A stretch of 64,000 nucleotides of DNA from positions 1 through 64,000 of the forward strand of contig NZ_JABFNS010000037.1 of NCBI RefSeq assembly GCF_013116825.1, read 5' to 3'. The notes below the pieces were generated by a model, which saw only the letters and a list, made by a program, of their open reading frames with translations, had not been told where the DNA came from and did not search any database. Each line of letters begins with the position of its first letter. Within the stretch, counting starts at the first letter, position 1. Position numbers and translations under genes: made by a program. The DNA comes from Myxococcus xanthus. GTDB taxonomy: Bacteria > Myxococcota > Myxococcia > Myxococcales > Myxococcaceae. Of the stretch, positions 1 through 10,412 are shown in pieces.

Positions 1-300
1 GGTCCGGGGCCGAAGGGGCGCGGGGGCTGGCCCGGTGACGTCCCCCTCCGGTGCTGGAGGTGGCAGGGCGGTCAGGCGGAGCACCAGGACTTCTCCCTGG
101 GTGGTTTCGCCTTCGAGCCGTCGCGGCGTGCCGTGCCAGAAAGAGGCCGCGCCGATGAGCGCCGCGGCGTGCAGACCGATGACGGCCAGGACCAGCATCA
201 GCGTGCGTTGACGGCTCCGGGGCCCTGTCTCGTGGCCACGGAAGGCCGAGGCGAACAGAACGCCCTCTGGCGGGCGGGCCTTCGCTGGTGCGTCCGGCAT
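1..300 (-). CDS. TonB-like energy transducer, N-terminal part (cut by window edge)
   Basis: This gene starts with ATG at 300 and runs off the left edge, so only the first 100 residues are visible. A basic N-terminus (RSRQR, about residues 32-36) is followed by one hydrophobic helix near residues 37-53 (TLMLVLAVIGLHAAALIGAA), then a periplasmic stretch turning proline-rich (PPPAPEGD, APAPLRPR). A short cytoplasmic end, one anchor and a Pro-rich spacer is the layout of TonB/GltJ-like energy transducers, which couple the inner-membrane ExbB/ExbD motor to outer-membrane transporters. The conserved C-terminal TonB domain lies outside the window, so another bitopic Pro-rich protein is possible. Transcribed in the same direction as the DUF938 gene upstream, 131 bp away. 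Confidence 0.55.
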   Translation of the reverse strand, partial: MPDAPAKARPPEGVLFASAFRGHETGPRSRQRTLMLVLAVIGLHAAALIGAASFWHGTPRRLEGETTQGEVLVLRLTALPPPAPEGDVTGPAPAPLRPRT

Positions 301-431
301 GGTGTGCCCCCTCTCCCGCCCGCGTCTCGCCACGGGATGGGGGTAGTGGCGTGCATGTCGGGCGTGAAGGGTTCCTGGGCCGCGGGCGTGTGCGGCGGTC
401 CGCACTCAGCCGGCGCGGTGTCGGGCGGCCT

Positions 432-1046
432 TCAGGGCGGAGACACCGGAGGGCGGGGTTTGCGGAAGACCACGGTGAGGTTGTTGCTAGGCATGTCCAC
501 CACGCGCTCGCGCTCCAGGCCATGCAGGGCGGCCTCGGCGGTGACGGCCTCCAGCGACCTCACGCCCCACGCCGGGTTCCTGGCGCGGAGGGAGGCGTCG
601 AACTCCAGGTTGCTGGGGGCCGTCTCGCGGCCCTCGATGAAGTAGGGGCCATACAGGACGAGCAGCCCGCCGGGAGGCAGCACCCGGCCCGCGCCCCGCA
701 TCAAGCCCTGGCAGGCCGTCCAGGGGGCGATGTGAATCATGTTCACGTTGAGGATGACGTCCGCGGCCATCTCCGGCCAGGACTCCGCGCTCGCGTCGAG
801 CCGGCGCGGAGGCAGCAGGTTGGGCGGGCCTTCCTCGGTGCGCCACGCTTCGATGCTCTCCAGCGACTCCGCGTCCACGTCGGTGGGCTGCCAGACGAGG
901 TGGGGGAGGGCTCGGGCGAACCAGGCCGCGTGTTGGCCGGTGCCGCTGGCCACCTCCAGCACCCTGCCGGAGGCGGGGAGGACTTCGCGGAGGACAGCGA
1001 GCAGGGGCTCGCGATTGCGTTCCGTGGCCGGGGCATGACGCTTCAT
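432..1046 (-). CDS. DUF938 family SAM-dependent methyltransferase
   Basis: The protein has 204 residues from the ATG at 1046, which gives the family's usual start ([16 protein letters not shown]) and length; a longer reading frame to 1211 adds only low-complexity residues. The SAM-binding glycine loop is visible as [15 protein letters not shown] near residues 29-43, followed by an acidic strand end (QPTDVD) and a LVLYGPYF segment typical of DUF938 proteins. The substrate of this class I Rossmann methyltransferase family is not known. It is transcribed divergently from infC across a 499 bp gap. No signal peptide, so probably cytoplasmic. Confidence 0.85.
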   Translation of the reverse strand: MKRHAPATERNREPLLAVLREVLPASGRVLEVASGTGQHAAWFARALPHLVWQPTDVDAESLESIEAWRTEEGPPNLLPPRRLDASAESWPEMAADVILNVNMIHIAPWTACQGLMRGAGRVLPPGGLLVLYGPYFIEGRETAPSNLEFDASLRARNPAWGVRSLEAVTAEAALHGLERERVVDMPSNNLTVVFRKPRPPVSPP

Positions 1047-1545
1047 CCCCCGGGTTTCGCACATCCGCCGCGTTCCGGGCGAGCGCCGCCCCCCGCCAGT
1101 GGACGACCCGCGCGCCGCCCCGGGAGGTGAGTGGGCGGGGCGTGGGACGCCTGCCGTGACTCCGGGTCCGGGCTGGAAGAAACGTTCCGTCCACGCCCGT
1201 TTGTTTCCCACCCGGCAAATCCCAGCCCCCCGGGCCGAGCAGGGGGGGCACCCTCAGGTGGCCCCTGAGGGGTACATTGGGGGCATGGTTCCACGGCAGG
1301 TGGACGGGTCGGGCGTTATCTCTGGCGTTAGCGTCTCCCAAAGAGGAAAGTTCACCCAGGGCTCCCCTTCCTGCCGGGCGAGCGGGCACTGGGATGTACT
1401 CCTGCGCCCGCGGGTTACACTGCCAGGCGTGGGTCCCAAGCAGGGCGGGGCGCTTCACATGTGTGTACGGTCCCTTGTTGTCGCGGACCTGCCTGCCACA
1501 CCTTTGGGTGGGCAGGCCTGAAACCCAATTCGGAGGAGAGTCACC
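1047..1545. other. 499 bp intergenic region with infC leader hairpin
   Basis: This gap separates the divergent DUF938 and infC genes and must hold both promoters; I cannot fix either one. The only clear structure is a GC-rich hairpin at 1491-1517 (GCCTGCCAC paired with GTGGGCAGGC, one bulged G), ending about 14 nt before the infC ribosome binding site. It could be a leader structure controlling IF3 synthesis. No tRNA, and no thrS, which lies upstream of infC in many bacteria. Confidence 0.45.

Positions 1546-1548
<3 letters not shown>
1532..1548 (+). promoter_or_regulatory. infC: infC ribosome binding site with ATC start codon
   Basis: GGAGG at 1532-1536 is followed by nine bases and ATC at 1546-1548, the next codon being ATT. 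No ATG, GTG or TTG in frame would include the conserved IF3 N-terminus. The spacing favours ATC over ATT. A weak start read mainly when IF3 is scarce is the known autoregulation mechanism for infC in other bacteria. Confidence 0.75.
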
Positions 1549-2292
<744 letters not shown>

Positions 2293-2303
2293 GGGATTGC
2301 CGC

Positions 2304-2333
2304 CACGCGGTGGGTCTGGGTTCCCACCGCGTG
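2304..2333 (+). terminator. Hairpin after infC
   Basis: A perfect 11-bp inverted repeat (CACGCGGTGGG at 2304-2314, CCCACCGCGTG at 2323-2333) with an eight-base loop begins 11 bp after the infC stop. It lacks a T-run, as many terminators in GC-rich genomes do. It isolates infC from the next operon. Confidence 0.6.
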
Positions 2334-2534
2334 CGGCGCCTCTCGAAAGCGGGAAAGTGTGGCCGCCGCCACACGGGCAGGCAGCCAGGCGTGGCTCGCC
2401 GCCCACAGGTCCGGCGTGGCTTGCCAGGGAACGGCCGTCCGAGCGGCTGGCAGGCGACTTGAAAAGGAGGGTACTGCTGCCGCAGTCTGTCCGCCCGCGA
2501 ACGCTCGCGGACCTCCTTTCATCAAGGACGCGTG

Positions 2535-3431
2535 ATGCTGCCTGTCCTCCTCGCCGTGCTGCTGGCGCAGACGCCCGCATCCAATCCCCGTCAACAGGGC
2601 GTACCCATTGGCAAGGGCAAGACGCTCCCTGTCGTCACCCTGTCCGCGCCGTCGGGTGGATGGACGGTGGACCGGATGATGCTCATCGAGGGCACCGTCA
2701 GCGACACCACCATTGACCCGGTGGTGGTGTCCATCAACGGCGACCGCTACCTGATGCGCACGTACCGCGGGCGCTTCAGCCGCAAGTTCCCCGCCGCCAG
2801 CGGAAAGAATGTCGTCACGGTGATGGCCACCAACCAGGCCGGCACCGTGCGCGCGCAGGCCACCAGCTACGCGCAGATTCCGCCGGTGCCCTTCAAGGTG
2901 GTGCTCACCAGCGACACCGACGGCGTCTACACCGACCTGCACCTGTACGAGCCCACCGACGCCAGCGCCAAGGACGGCACGCTGGACGTGCGGAAGATGG
3001 CGCACGTGTACTGGGCCGACACCGCGAGCCCCTCCGGTGGCACCTTCTTCCTCAACTCGCAGGGCGGTGACTTCGACCAGCCCGCGTATGGCCCGTACCT
3101 CTACATCCACCGCGCGCCGCCCAAGGGCGTGTACCTGGTGGCCACCAACTACTGGCCCAGCGGTGACAAGGCCCACACCGTGGCCACGCTGAACCTGTCG
3201 CTCTTCGAAGGCACGCCGAACGAGATTCGCCGCATGGTGCGCATCCCCCTGGCCACGCCGGGCACCACCCGCGTGCTGGCCTGGGTGAACGTGCTCGGGG
3301 ATGGGCAGGCCGAGGTGTTCGTGCCCTCGCAGGACCCGCGTCCGACGCACGCCGCGTGGCCGAAGAACCTGGATGAGGCCCTCAAGGCGCTCCAGTCCAA
3401 TGGGGATGGCGGCGGCGAGGGTGAGTACTGA
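2535..3431 (+). CDS. yfaP: DUF2135 secreted protein, YfaP equivalent
   Basis: The 298-residue product has a short signal peptide (MLPVLLAVLLAQTPA). An Ig-like first half (GWTVDRMMLIEGTVSD) leads into the DUF2135 core: LTSDTDGVYTDLHLYEPT, then YGPYLYIHRAPPKGVYLV. DUF2135 proteins are extracytoplasmic with unknown biochemistry and are encoded with bacterial alpha-2-macroglobulins (E. coli yfaP beside yfaS). The ATG at 2535 is preferred over the overlapping GTG at 2532 because AAGGA at 2524-2528 is then six bases away. First gene of a five-gene set; the next gene starts 29 bp downstream. Confidence 0.85.
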   Translation: MLPVLLAVLLAQTPASNPRQQGVPIGKGKTLPVVTLSAPSGGWTVDRMMLIEGTVSDTTIDPVVVSINGDRYLMRTYRGRFSRKFPAASGKNVVTVMATNQAGTVRAQATSYAQIPPVPFKVVLTSDTDGVYTDLHLYEPTDASAKDGTLDVRKMAHVYWADTASPSGGTFFLNSQGGDFDQPAYGPYLYIHRAPPKGVYLVATNYWPSGDKAHTVATLNLSLFEGTPNEIRRMVRIPLATPGTTRVLAWVNVLGDGQAEVFVPSQDPRPTHAAWPKNLDEALKALQSNGDGGGEGEY

Positions 3432-3460
3432 CGCCTCTGTCGTCCGGGGTCTCCACGTCC

Positions 3461-4129
3461 ATGCGCCGCGTCCTTCCCGTGCTCCTGCTGCTCCATGCGC
3501 CCGCGCTTCTGGCGAACGGGACGGTCGGGGTGCGGCCGCCCGTGCCGGCGCCGTCGGCACCGGACGCGAAGCCGCACGGTGCCGAGGACTCCACGGTGCC
3601 CGAGGCGCGCGACGTGCTGCTCCGCCGGTGGGTGGCGCGCGTGGCGCTGGCCCAGGTCCGCAAGCAGGACGTCGCGTGGCATCCGGACCAGCGTGACTGC
3701 GCGGGCCTCATCCGCTTCGCCTTCCGTTCCGCGTACAAGCAGATCGCCGCGGAGCGCCTGTCCACGCCGCTGTGGCGTGACGGCCGGGGCCGCCCGTCCG
3801 ACTTCGCGGATGCGGAGGTGCTGCTCCAGCACAGCTTCCAGTTCCTGGGCCGTGACGACGCCACCCGCGAGTCGCTGCGCACCGGCGACCTGCTCGCCTT
3901 TCGCCAGGAGCAGGACGCGGGCCCCATCTTCCATCTGATGCTGGTGGTGCGCCCGGAGGACCGGGCCCATGCGCCCGCGCGCGTCGTCTACCACCCGGGG
4001 GAGAAGGGCGCCGCGGTGCGTACTGGCGTCCTCCACCACCTGGCCACCGAGGCGCCGCTGGAGTGGCGCCCGGTGCCGCAGAACGCTTCCTTCCTCGGCT
4101 TCTTCCGTTTCAAGGAGTGGATGTCATGA
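3461..4129 (+). CDS. yfaT: DUF1175 protein with Cys/His dyad, YfaT equivalent
   Basis: This 222-residue protein with a signal peptide (MRRVLPVLLLLHAPALLANG) matches DUF1175, the family of E. coli YfaT. The core carries QRDCAGLIRFAFRSAYKQI with Cys80 at the start of a helix, and later GPIFHLMLVVRP with His158 in a strand. That Cys-helix/His-strand order is the arrangement of NlpC/P60 cysteine peptidases (their DCSGL and H-G motifs), so a peptidoglycan amidase-like fold is a reasonable inference but not shown. The stop overlaps the next start (ATGA), indicating translational coupling with the yfaA equivalent. Confidence 0.85.
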   Translation: MRRVLPVLLLLHAPALLANGTVGVRPPVPAPSAPDAKPHGAEDSTVPEARDVLLRRWVARVALAQVRKQDVAWHPDQRDCAGLIRFAFRSAYKQIAAERLSTPLWRDGRGRPSDFADAEVLLQHSFQFLGRDDATRESLRTGDLLAFRQEQDAGPIFHLMLVVRPEDRAHAPARVVYHPGEKGAAVRTGVLHHLATEAPLEWRPVPQNASFLGFFRFKEWMS

Positions 4130-5694
4130 CGTCTCCCAAGAGTGGCCCGCCCAAGGCGCTGCTCATCGGCGTGGTTACCGTCCTCGTGGGCGGCGCCGTG
4201 GCCGGAGCCTTCTTCCTGGGCCGGCGCAGCGGGCAGTCCGGCGACGGCGGTGGCACGGTCACGAACCTGCTCGGTGGCGAGCGCAAGGGCCCGCCGAGCG
4301 CGGGCGCCGGCGTGGAAGGCCTGCCCGAGCCCGCGATGACGGCGCTGGAGGTGCCCGGCACGGCCGCGCCTTCCGCCCTCTGGGTGGACGTGCACCACCC
4401 GGGCAAGGTGCGGGATGCGCTGGCGGCCAACGTGTGGCTGCGCGACCAGCTCCAGAAGCCGCTGGGCCAGGGCTTCATCGGTGCGTGGGCCGCCTTCTTC
4501 GGCTCCACCGGTGAGGACCTCCGGGCGGGCTTCAAGGGCGCGGTGCTGGACCTCTTCGCGGGGCAGTTGTTGGACGCGCCCTTCCGCGTGACGTGGTTCG
4601 CCGGTGACGCGCGCTCCAGCACGCCGGCCTTCATCCTCCCCAAGCCGGGCCGCGCCGCGACGTCCGCGTACGAGGCGCTGGACGGCGTGGCCAGCCGCGG
4701 CGGCATGACGGCGCCGCACTGCCCGGGCGGCGGCTCGGAAGGTACCTTCGAGATGAAGCGCTGGCTGGTGGCGGAGCAGACGCTGTGGGCGGGCCGGCTC
4801 AAGGACAGGCTGGTGCTCGCGCGCCACCCGGTGGCGGTGCTCCACGGCCTGTGCGCGGAGCTGCCGGAGTTGAAGGCGAAGGACGGCGTGGACGTGGAGC
4901 TGGGCTACGACGCGGAGGCCTACGGCCGCGAGGTGCAGCTCTTGTCGAGCGTGGTGGGGCTGGCCCCGGGCACGCGGCTCCAGTTCGGCGTGGAGGCGGG
5001 ACGGCTGGTGGGCCGGGGCATCGCGGGCGAGCTGCTGGACGGCCCCGCGCGCCTGGACGCCGCGCCCCTGTCCGACGACCTGCTGAAGCTGGTGCCGGAG
5101 GACACGCCGGTGTTGCTGGCCTTCCAGCTCAAGCTGCCGGAGTCGTTGGACCCCGAGACGCTCAAGGCCTACTGGGCGAAGGGCGGCGGCAAGGGCCCCA
5201 CGCGCACGCGTCAGGTGGCGCTGGTGTGGACGCCGCGCGGTGATGCGAGGCTGCCCGTGGAGTTGGCCGTGCTGTGGGGCCGCACCGACGACGCGGCCGC
5301 GCTGGAGGGCCTGTTCTCCGGTGGCTACAACCGGCTGGTGCGCGGCACCCACTGCAACCACGTGGTGCTGGCGTCCAACGACGCGGAGCTGGAGCGCCTG
5401 CGCAAGGCGTGCGCGGGTCAGCAGCCCAACATGCTCAACGCCGCGGGCCCGGTGGTGGCGGGGCTGCGCGCGCCCACCTCGGTGGCGTTCGGGGTGAACA
5501 CGGGCCGGCTGCTCAGCGGGCTCACCATGGATGGTTACCTGTCCGAGTTCCGGGTCAGCCGCAACGCGCCCATGCCGAGCGCGACGCCCCCGGAAATCGA
5601 AGCGGCGCGGAGCGACCTGGAGTCGCTGCCGTACCTGGGCCTGCGCGGCACCGTGCAGGGCGATTCGCTGGTTCCTGGAGGTTTCGGGTCATGA
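4126..5694 (+). CDS. yfaA: DUF2138 membrane-anchored protein, YfaA equivalent
   Basis: The 522-residue product starts at the ATG in the ATGA overlap with the previous gene; a longer frame would run through its end. One N-terminal membrane segment (LLIGVVTVLVGGAVAGAFFL, about residues 13-32) anchors a large periplasmic domain. Recognisable DUF2138 stretches include FGSTGEDLRAGFKGAVLDLF and TSVAFGVNTGRLLSGLTMDG. The family is known mainly from its place in yfa-type alpha-2-macroglobulin operons and has no defined activity. The stop again overlaps the next start (ATGA at 5691), so these genes are probably made in fixed proportion. Confidence 0.85.
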   Translation: MTSPKSGPPKALLIGVVTVLVGGAVAGAFFLGRRSGQSGDGGGTVTNLLGGERKGPPSAGAGVEGLPEPAMTALEVPGTAAPSALWVDVHHPGKVRDALAANVWLRDQLQKPLGQGFIGAWAAFFGSTGEDLRAGFKGAVLDLFAGQLLDAPFRVTWFAGDARSSTPAFILPKPGRAATSAYEALDGVASRGGMTAPHCPGGGSEGTFEMKRWLVAEQTLWAGRLKDRLVLARHPVAVLHGLCAELPELKAKDGVDVELGYDAEAYGREVQLLSSVVGLAPGTRLQFGVEAGRLVGRGIAGELLDGPARLDAAPLSDDLLKLVPEDTPVLLAFQLKLPESLDPETLKAYWAKGGGKGPTRTRQVALVWTPRGDARLPVELAVLWGRTDDAAALEGLFSGGYNRLVRGTHCNHVVLASNDAELERLRKACAGQQPNMLNAAGPVVAGLRAPTSVAFGVNTGRLLSGLTMDGYLSEFRVSRNAPMPSATPPEIEAARSDLESLPYLGLRGTVQGDSLVPGGFGS

Positions 5695-8600
5695 AGTGCC
5701 TCATCCGACTGGCGGCCCTGTCCGCGCTCATGCTGTCCGGCGTGGCCCTGGCCAAGCCGCTCTACATCACCGTCCCGCGCTCCTATGGCACCCAGGAGCC
5801 GGTGGCGGTGGACGTCGCCTTCGAGGACAAGGGCCCCGTCGAGCTGCGCGTCCTCAAGCCGGAGAACCTGGACGCCTTCATCCGCGCCCAGGGAGATTTG
5901 CGTCGCGCGTACCAGACGCCGCCCACGCTGAAGAACCCGGGCCGCGCGCTCAGCCGTGGCTTCAACGCGGTGCGCACGCCGGGCATGTTCCTGCTCGACA
6001 CGCTCAACCCCGCCTTCCGCGACGAGGTGGGAGAGGTGCTGCCCCGTGCGCCGCAAGCGTCGGGCTCCGGCGAGCCGCTGGCCAAGGTGGCCGAGGGACC
6101 GGAGCGCCTGGTGGGCGTGCCGCCCGGCTTCACGGTGACGCGCAGCCAGTGGCTGAACCTGGACCTGGGCGGCGCCGAGCGGGACTTCAACGTCCCCGGC
6201 TTCAACGCCAGTGGCCCCAGCGGCTTCCAGGAGCGCCGCGTCACGCTGGCGCCGCTGCCCGCGGGCACCTACGTGCTCCAGTTGGTGCAGGGCCGCGTGG
6301 AGGGACAGGTGGTGCTGGTCGTCAGTGACTTGACGGTGCAGCTTAAGCAGACGGATGGCCAGGTGCTGGTGCGCGTGGCGGGCCGGGACCAGAAGCCGCG
6401 CGAGGGCGCCGAGGTGCAGGTGTACCTGCCCAAGGGCAAGGGCCCCGTGGGGAAGACGAACGCGAAGGGCGAGGTGACGCTGGAGGTGTCGGAGCCGCGC
6501 GTCATCGCTACGGCGACGGCGGGCGGGGACACGGCCATTGTCGACACGGACTTCTACTCCGCGCTGGCGGTGGCGCCGGACGTGTTCATCTACAGCGACC
6601 GGCCCATCTACAAGCCGGGCCACGAGGTGAAGTTCCGCGGCGTGGTGCGCCAGCCGGACACCTTCCTGGCGCGCCTCTTCACGCCAAAGAAGCGCCAGGT
6701 GCAGGTGAAGCTCGTCTCGCAGGAGGGCCGCGCGCTCACCACGCGCGCCTCGGTGGACGAGTTCGGCGCCTTCCACGGCACGCTGAAGGTGCCGGACGAC
6801 CTGGGCACCGGCGTGCTGCGCGTGGAGGCGGAGGTGGACGGGCACCCGCACCAGGGCGAGGCCCGCGTGCAGGACTACGTGAAGCCGACGTTCTACCTGG
6901 AGATGGAGCCCGCGTCGGAGACGGTGGTGCCCGGTCAGACGCTGCGCGCGAAGGTGCGCGCCCGCCGCTATGCCGGTGGCACGCCCGACGCCACGAAGTA
7001 CGAGGTGTTCCTCTACCGCAGCCTGCTGGACGCGCCCGCCTGGGTGGATGACGCGGGCAAGGGCGGCCAGGGCAGCGACGTGACGTACGGCAGCGCCTCC
7101 AGCACGGAGGGCAAGCTGAGCGTGCCGGAGCGGCTGTACTCCTCCGTGGAGGCGCGCGGCGCGTATGAGGACCCGTGGTCCAGCGCCAGCGCCTTCGACG
7201 CCAACGGCGAGGCTGAAATCGAGGTGGCCGTGCCGGCGCTGGCCGCGGGCGAGGAGCGGCTGCCGTACCGGTACTCGCTCACCGTGCGCGCGCGCGATGA
7301 CCAGGAGACCTTCGCCAACGCCACGTCCGCCTTCTTCCTGTCGAAGGTGGACGTGCTGGGCCTGGCGCGCTACTCCGACGCGGTGGTGGCCAAGAGCGGC
7401 GACGCGACGCTGGCGATTCGCGCCACCACGCTGTCGGGCAAGCCCTATGGCGTGACGCAGGGCGAGGTGGAGTTCGTGCTGCGCAAGGCGGATGGCTCGG
7501 AGAAGAGCCTGGGCAAGCGCTCCTTCTCCACGACGGCGGATGGCACGCACCGCGAGAAGGTCCCCACCTCGGACGTGGGCACCGTGCTGGCGCGCGTGGT
7601 GGTGAAGGACAAGAACGGGGAGGCGTGGCAGGGCGAGGAGTCGCTGCTCGTCATCGGCGGCGCGGACGAGCCGGTGGCGCGCGTGCCCAACCTGACGCTG
7701 GCCTCGCTGTCCGGGACGCTGGCGCCGGGCGACACCGCGAAGCTGGTGGCGCTGATGCCTGACAGTTGGGGTTCGGGTGGCCGTGACGCGGGCCCGGTGT
7801 GGGTGACGCTGTCGGGCGCCTCGCTCTACGACACGCAGGTGGTGGAGCTGACGGGCCGCACGCTGGTGCACAGCTTCAACGTGGAGAAGCGCTTCGGCAG
7901 CGCGGTGTACGCGTCCGTCGCGTACCCCACGGCCACCGGCCGCTGGGAGGAGCGCACGGTGGCCTTCCGGGTGATTCCGCGCGAGCGCACCCTCACGGTG
8001 GAGCTGCAGCCCCGCCGCGCGGAGGCCACGCCGCTCACCGAGCAGAGCATCGACGTGCGCGTGGTGGACCACGAGGGCCGCGGCGTGGTGGCGCAGCTGT
8101 CCGTGGGCGTGGTGGACAAGGCCGTCTACGCCATCCAGAGCGAGTTCCGGCCCAAGGTGCTGGACTTCTTCTACCCGCCGGCGCGCAACAACGTGTCCAA
8201 CTTCTTCTCGTCGGAGTTCCAGGGCTACGGCTACGGCGAGGCGCTGGCGCGGAAGATGGCGGGGCTGCCGGACCACGCCTTCGCCTCCATCAAGCCGCCC
8301 AGCCGCCAGACGAAGGACCTGGAGCGCGACACCGCGCACTGGGACCCGGCGGTGGTGACGGACCGGGATGGCCGCGCCACGGTGCGCTTCACGCTGCCCT
8401 CCAACCAGACGCTGTGGGTGGTGACGGCGGTGGCGGCGGACACTTCCGGCCGCTTCGGCGAGGGCACCTCCGAGTTCGCCACGCGCGGCGGCCTCAACCT
8501 CTACGCCGCGCTGCCGCAGTTCCTCCGTGAAGGCGACGAGGCGGTCGCCTCGGTGCGCCTGTCGGCGGGGGAGAAGTCGCCGGCCAGCCAGCTGCTGGAC

Positions 8601-10409
8601 GTGAGGCTGGCGTCGCTGGGCGCGCTGAAGGCGGACCAGTTCGAGTACAAGGTGGAGCTGGCGAAGGGCGGTGAGCAGGTGGTGCCGCTGACGCTGAAGG
8701 CCGCGTCCACGGGCGCCGCGCAGCTCACCGTGAATGTGGCGGGCGGCAAGGACTCGCTGAGGGACCTCAAGCGCTTCGACGTGGGCCCGGCGGCGGTGGA
8801 GGACGAGGTGAAGGTGAGCGCCTGGGGCGGCGGCGCGCTGGAGGTGCCCGCGCCGCAGGAGGCGACGCTGGCGCGCGTGGAGCTGGTGCTCCAGCCGTCC
8901 ATCGTCGACGCGGCGCTGTCCAACGTGCGCGAGCTGCTCACGTACCCCTACGGCTGCCTGGAGCAGTTGGTGTCCACCACAGTGCCCAACGTGGCGGTGT
9001 ACCAGGTGCTCCAGAAGGCGGGCGCGCTGGCGAAGCTGGACACGGACACGCAGGCGCTGCTGGCGGAGGCGCGCAGCCGCTCCGTGCAGGGCACCGCGCG
9101 CATCCTCGATATGTCGGTGAAGGGTGGCGGTTTCACCTGGTTCGGTGGCTATGAGACGCCGAGCCTGCCGCAGACGCTCATCGCGCTGGATGGTCTGGCC
9201 TACGCGGCCGAGGCGGGGCTGGTGGACCGCGCCGACCCGCGCCTGGTGGAGAGCGCCCGCTGGCTGGAGGCGCAGGAGGGCCTGCCGCCCGAGTACGACG
9301 CCACGCGCGCCTACGTGCTGGCGCGGCTGGAGGGCTCCAAGCAGGCCGCGCGCGTGCGGGCGCTGGTGCAGGGCGCGGAGGGCGGGGACTTGTACCCGCT
9401 GGCCCTGGCGGTGCTGGCCGCGGAGAAGGCTGGCATCATCAAGGAGCCCGCGCTCCAGACTCAAATCAACGCGCTGGTCGCGCGCAGCGCGCAGGGCTAC
9501 GCCACGCTGGCCGCCCTGACGCCGGGCCAGTCGCTGGAGCAGTCGGAGGCCTTCTTCCGCTTCCCGCTGCGGCGCGTGGGCATGACGGCCATCGCCGCGC
9601 ATGCGGCCTCGTTCGGCACGCTGGACATCACCCGCGCGCGCCGCCGCATCCTGGAGCTGCTGTCCGAGCCTGACCTGTCCACCTTCGACCGGAGCACCAC
9701 GCTGCTGCACTCGCTGTGGCTGCTGGAGCGCGACGCGAAGGCGATGCAGGGCATGAAGGCGCCCGAGGTGAAGGGCGTGAAGACGCCGGTGAAGTTCGCC
9801 CCGCGCGGCCTGGGCCTGGTGGCGGTGCTGGCGCCGGGCACGCGCACCGTGGACGTGGGCGGCTTCGACGGCGTGGCCACGCTGCGCGCCACCACGCGCA
9901 CGCCGCTGTCCGCCGTGCAGCCGAAGGCGGAGGGCATGTCCATCCAGCGCGCCTACTACGTGCTGCGCGAGGGCGGGAAGGTGCGGCTGGGCGCGGGTGA
10001 CACCGTGTCCCAGGGTGAAGAGGTCTACGTGGAGCTGACGCTGGACGCGCGCGGCGACAACCGCGTGCGCTCGGCGTACTACGTGGTGGAGGACGCGGTG
10101 CCCGCGGGCTTCGTGCCGCTCCAGGAGGACAAGGCCTTCCGGGGGCCGCCGCACTCGCTGCCGCTGGTGCCCGAGGCGCTCAAGCGCCGCGTGCTCAACC
10201 CGGAGCGGGCGACGTTCTTCTTCGAGGAGCCGGCCTGGTGGAGCGACAGCCCACGCACCGTGGGTTACGTGCTGCGCGCGCAGTTCGCCGGCACCTTCTC
10301 CGCGCCGCCCGCGCACATCGAGGACATGTACGCCGCCAGCATCCACGGGCGGACGGCCGCGGACTCGCTGAAGGTGGTGCCCTCCAAGAAGCACCTGAGC
10401 GACCTGTAG
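5691..10409 (+). CDS. yfaS: Bacterial alpha-2-macroglobulin with thioester motif, YfaS-type
   Basis: This 1572-residue secreted protein has a type I signal peptide (residues 1-22, ending VALA/K). MG-type beta domains occupy the first half, with the classic segment DVFIYSDRPIYKPGHEVKF. The family's mid-region signature follows (FTLPSNQTLWVVTAVAADTS). Then comes the thioester domain with YPYGCLEQLVSTTVPN; Cys1089 and Gln1092 form the CxEQ thioester that covalently captures attacking proteases once a bait region is cut. E. coli YfaS lacks this motif whereas YfhM has it, so this copy combines the yfaS gene context with a trap-competent site. I see no lipobox at the N-terminus (KPLY follows the cleavage site), so it is probably soluble in the periplasm. 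Fourth gene of the operon. Confidence 0.93.
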   Translation: MKCLIRLAALSALMLSGVALAKPLYITVPRSYGTQEPVAVDVAFEDKGPVELRVLKPENLDAFIRAQGDLRRAYQTPPTLKNPGRALSRGFNAVRTPGMFLLDTLNPAFRDEVGEVLPRAPQASGSGEPLAKVAEGPERLVGVPPGFTVTRSQWLNLDLGGAERDFNVPGFNASGPSGFQERRVTLAPLPAGTYVLQLVQGRVEGQVVLVVSDLTVQLKQTDGQVLVRVAGRDQKPREGAEVQVYLPKGKGPVGKTNAKGEVTLEVSEPRVIATATAGGDTAIVDTDFYSALAVAPDVFIYSDRPIYKPGHEVKFRGVVRQPDTFLARLFTPKKRQVQVKLVSQEGRALTTRASVDEFGAFHGTLKVPDDLGTGVLRVEAEVDGHPHQGEARVQDYVKPTFYLEMEPASETVVPGQTLRAKVRARRYAGGTPDATKYEVFLYRSLLDAPAWVDDAGKGGQGSDVTYGSASSTEGKLSVPERLYSSVEARGAYEDPWSSASAFDANGEAEIEVAVPALAAGEERLPYRYSLTVRARDDQETFANATSAFFLSKVDVLGLARYSDAVVAKSGDATLAIRATTLSGKPYGVTQGEVEFVLRKADGSEKSLGKRSFSTTADGTHREKVPTSDVGTVLARVVVKDKNGEAWQGEESLLVIGGADEPVARVPNLTLASLSGTLAPGDTAKLVALMPDSWGSGGRDAGPVWVTLSGASLYDTQVVELTGRTLVHSFNVEKRFGSAVYASVAYPTATGRWEERTVAFRVIPRERTLTVELQPRRAEATPLTEQSIDVRVVDHEGRGVVAQLSVGVVDKAVYAIQSEFRPKVLDFFYPPARNNVSNFFSSEFQGYGYGEALARKMAGLPDHAFASIKPPSRQTKDLERDTAHWDPAVVTDRDGRATVRFTLPSNQTLWVVTAVAADTSGRFGEGTSEFATRGGLNLYAALPQFLREGDEAVASVRLSAGEKSPASQLLDVRLASLGALKADQFEYKVELAKGGEQVVPLTLKAASTGAAQLTVNVAGGKDSLRDLKRFDVGPAAVEDEVKVSAWGGGALEVPAPQEATLARVELVLQPSIVDAALSNVRELLTYPYGCLEQLVSTTVPNVAVYQVLQKAGALAKLDTDTQALLAEARSRSVQGTARILDMSVKGGGFTWFGGYETPSLPQTLIALDGLAYAAEAGLVDRADPRLVESARWLEAQEGLPPEYDATRAYVLARLEGSKQAARVRALVQGAEGGDLYPLALAVLAAEKAGIIKEPALQTQINALVARSAQGYATLAALTPGQSLEQSEAFFRFPLRRVGMTAIAAHAASFGTLDITRARRRILELLSEPDLSTFDRSTTLLHSLWLLERDAKAMQGMKAPEVKGVKTPVKFAPRGLGLVAVLAPGTRTVDVGGFDGVATLRATTRTPLSAVQPKAEGMSIQRAYYVLREGGKVRLGAGDTVSQGEEVYVELTLDARGDNRVRSAYYVVEDAVPAGFVPLQEDKAFRGPPHSLPLVPEALKRRVLNPERATFFFEEPAWWSDSPRTVGYVLRAQFAGTFSAPPAHIEDMYAASIHGRTAADSLKVVPSKKHLSDL

Positions 10410-10412
10410 TCC

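Noticed and set aside
5535-10394. Very long - strand open frame (1619 codons) opposite the alpha-2-macroglobulin gene
   Set aside because: It is rich in His, Arg, Gln and Leu with no domain, a typical shadow of GC-rich coding DNA; the + strand protein has clear family motifs.
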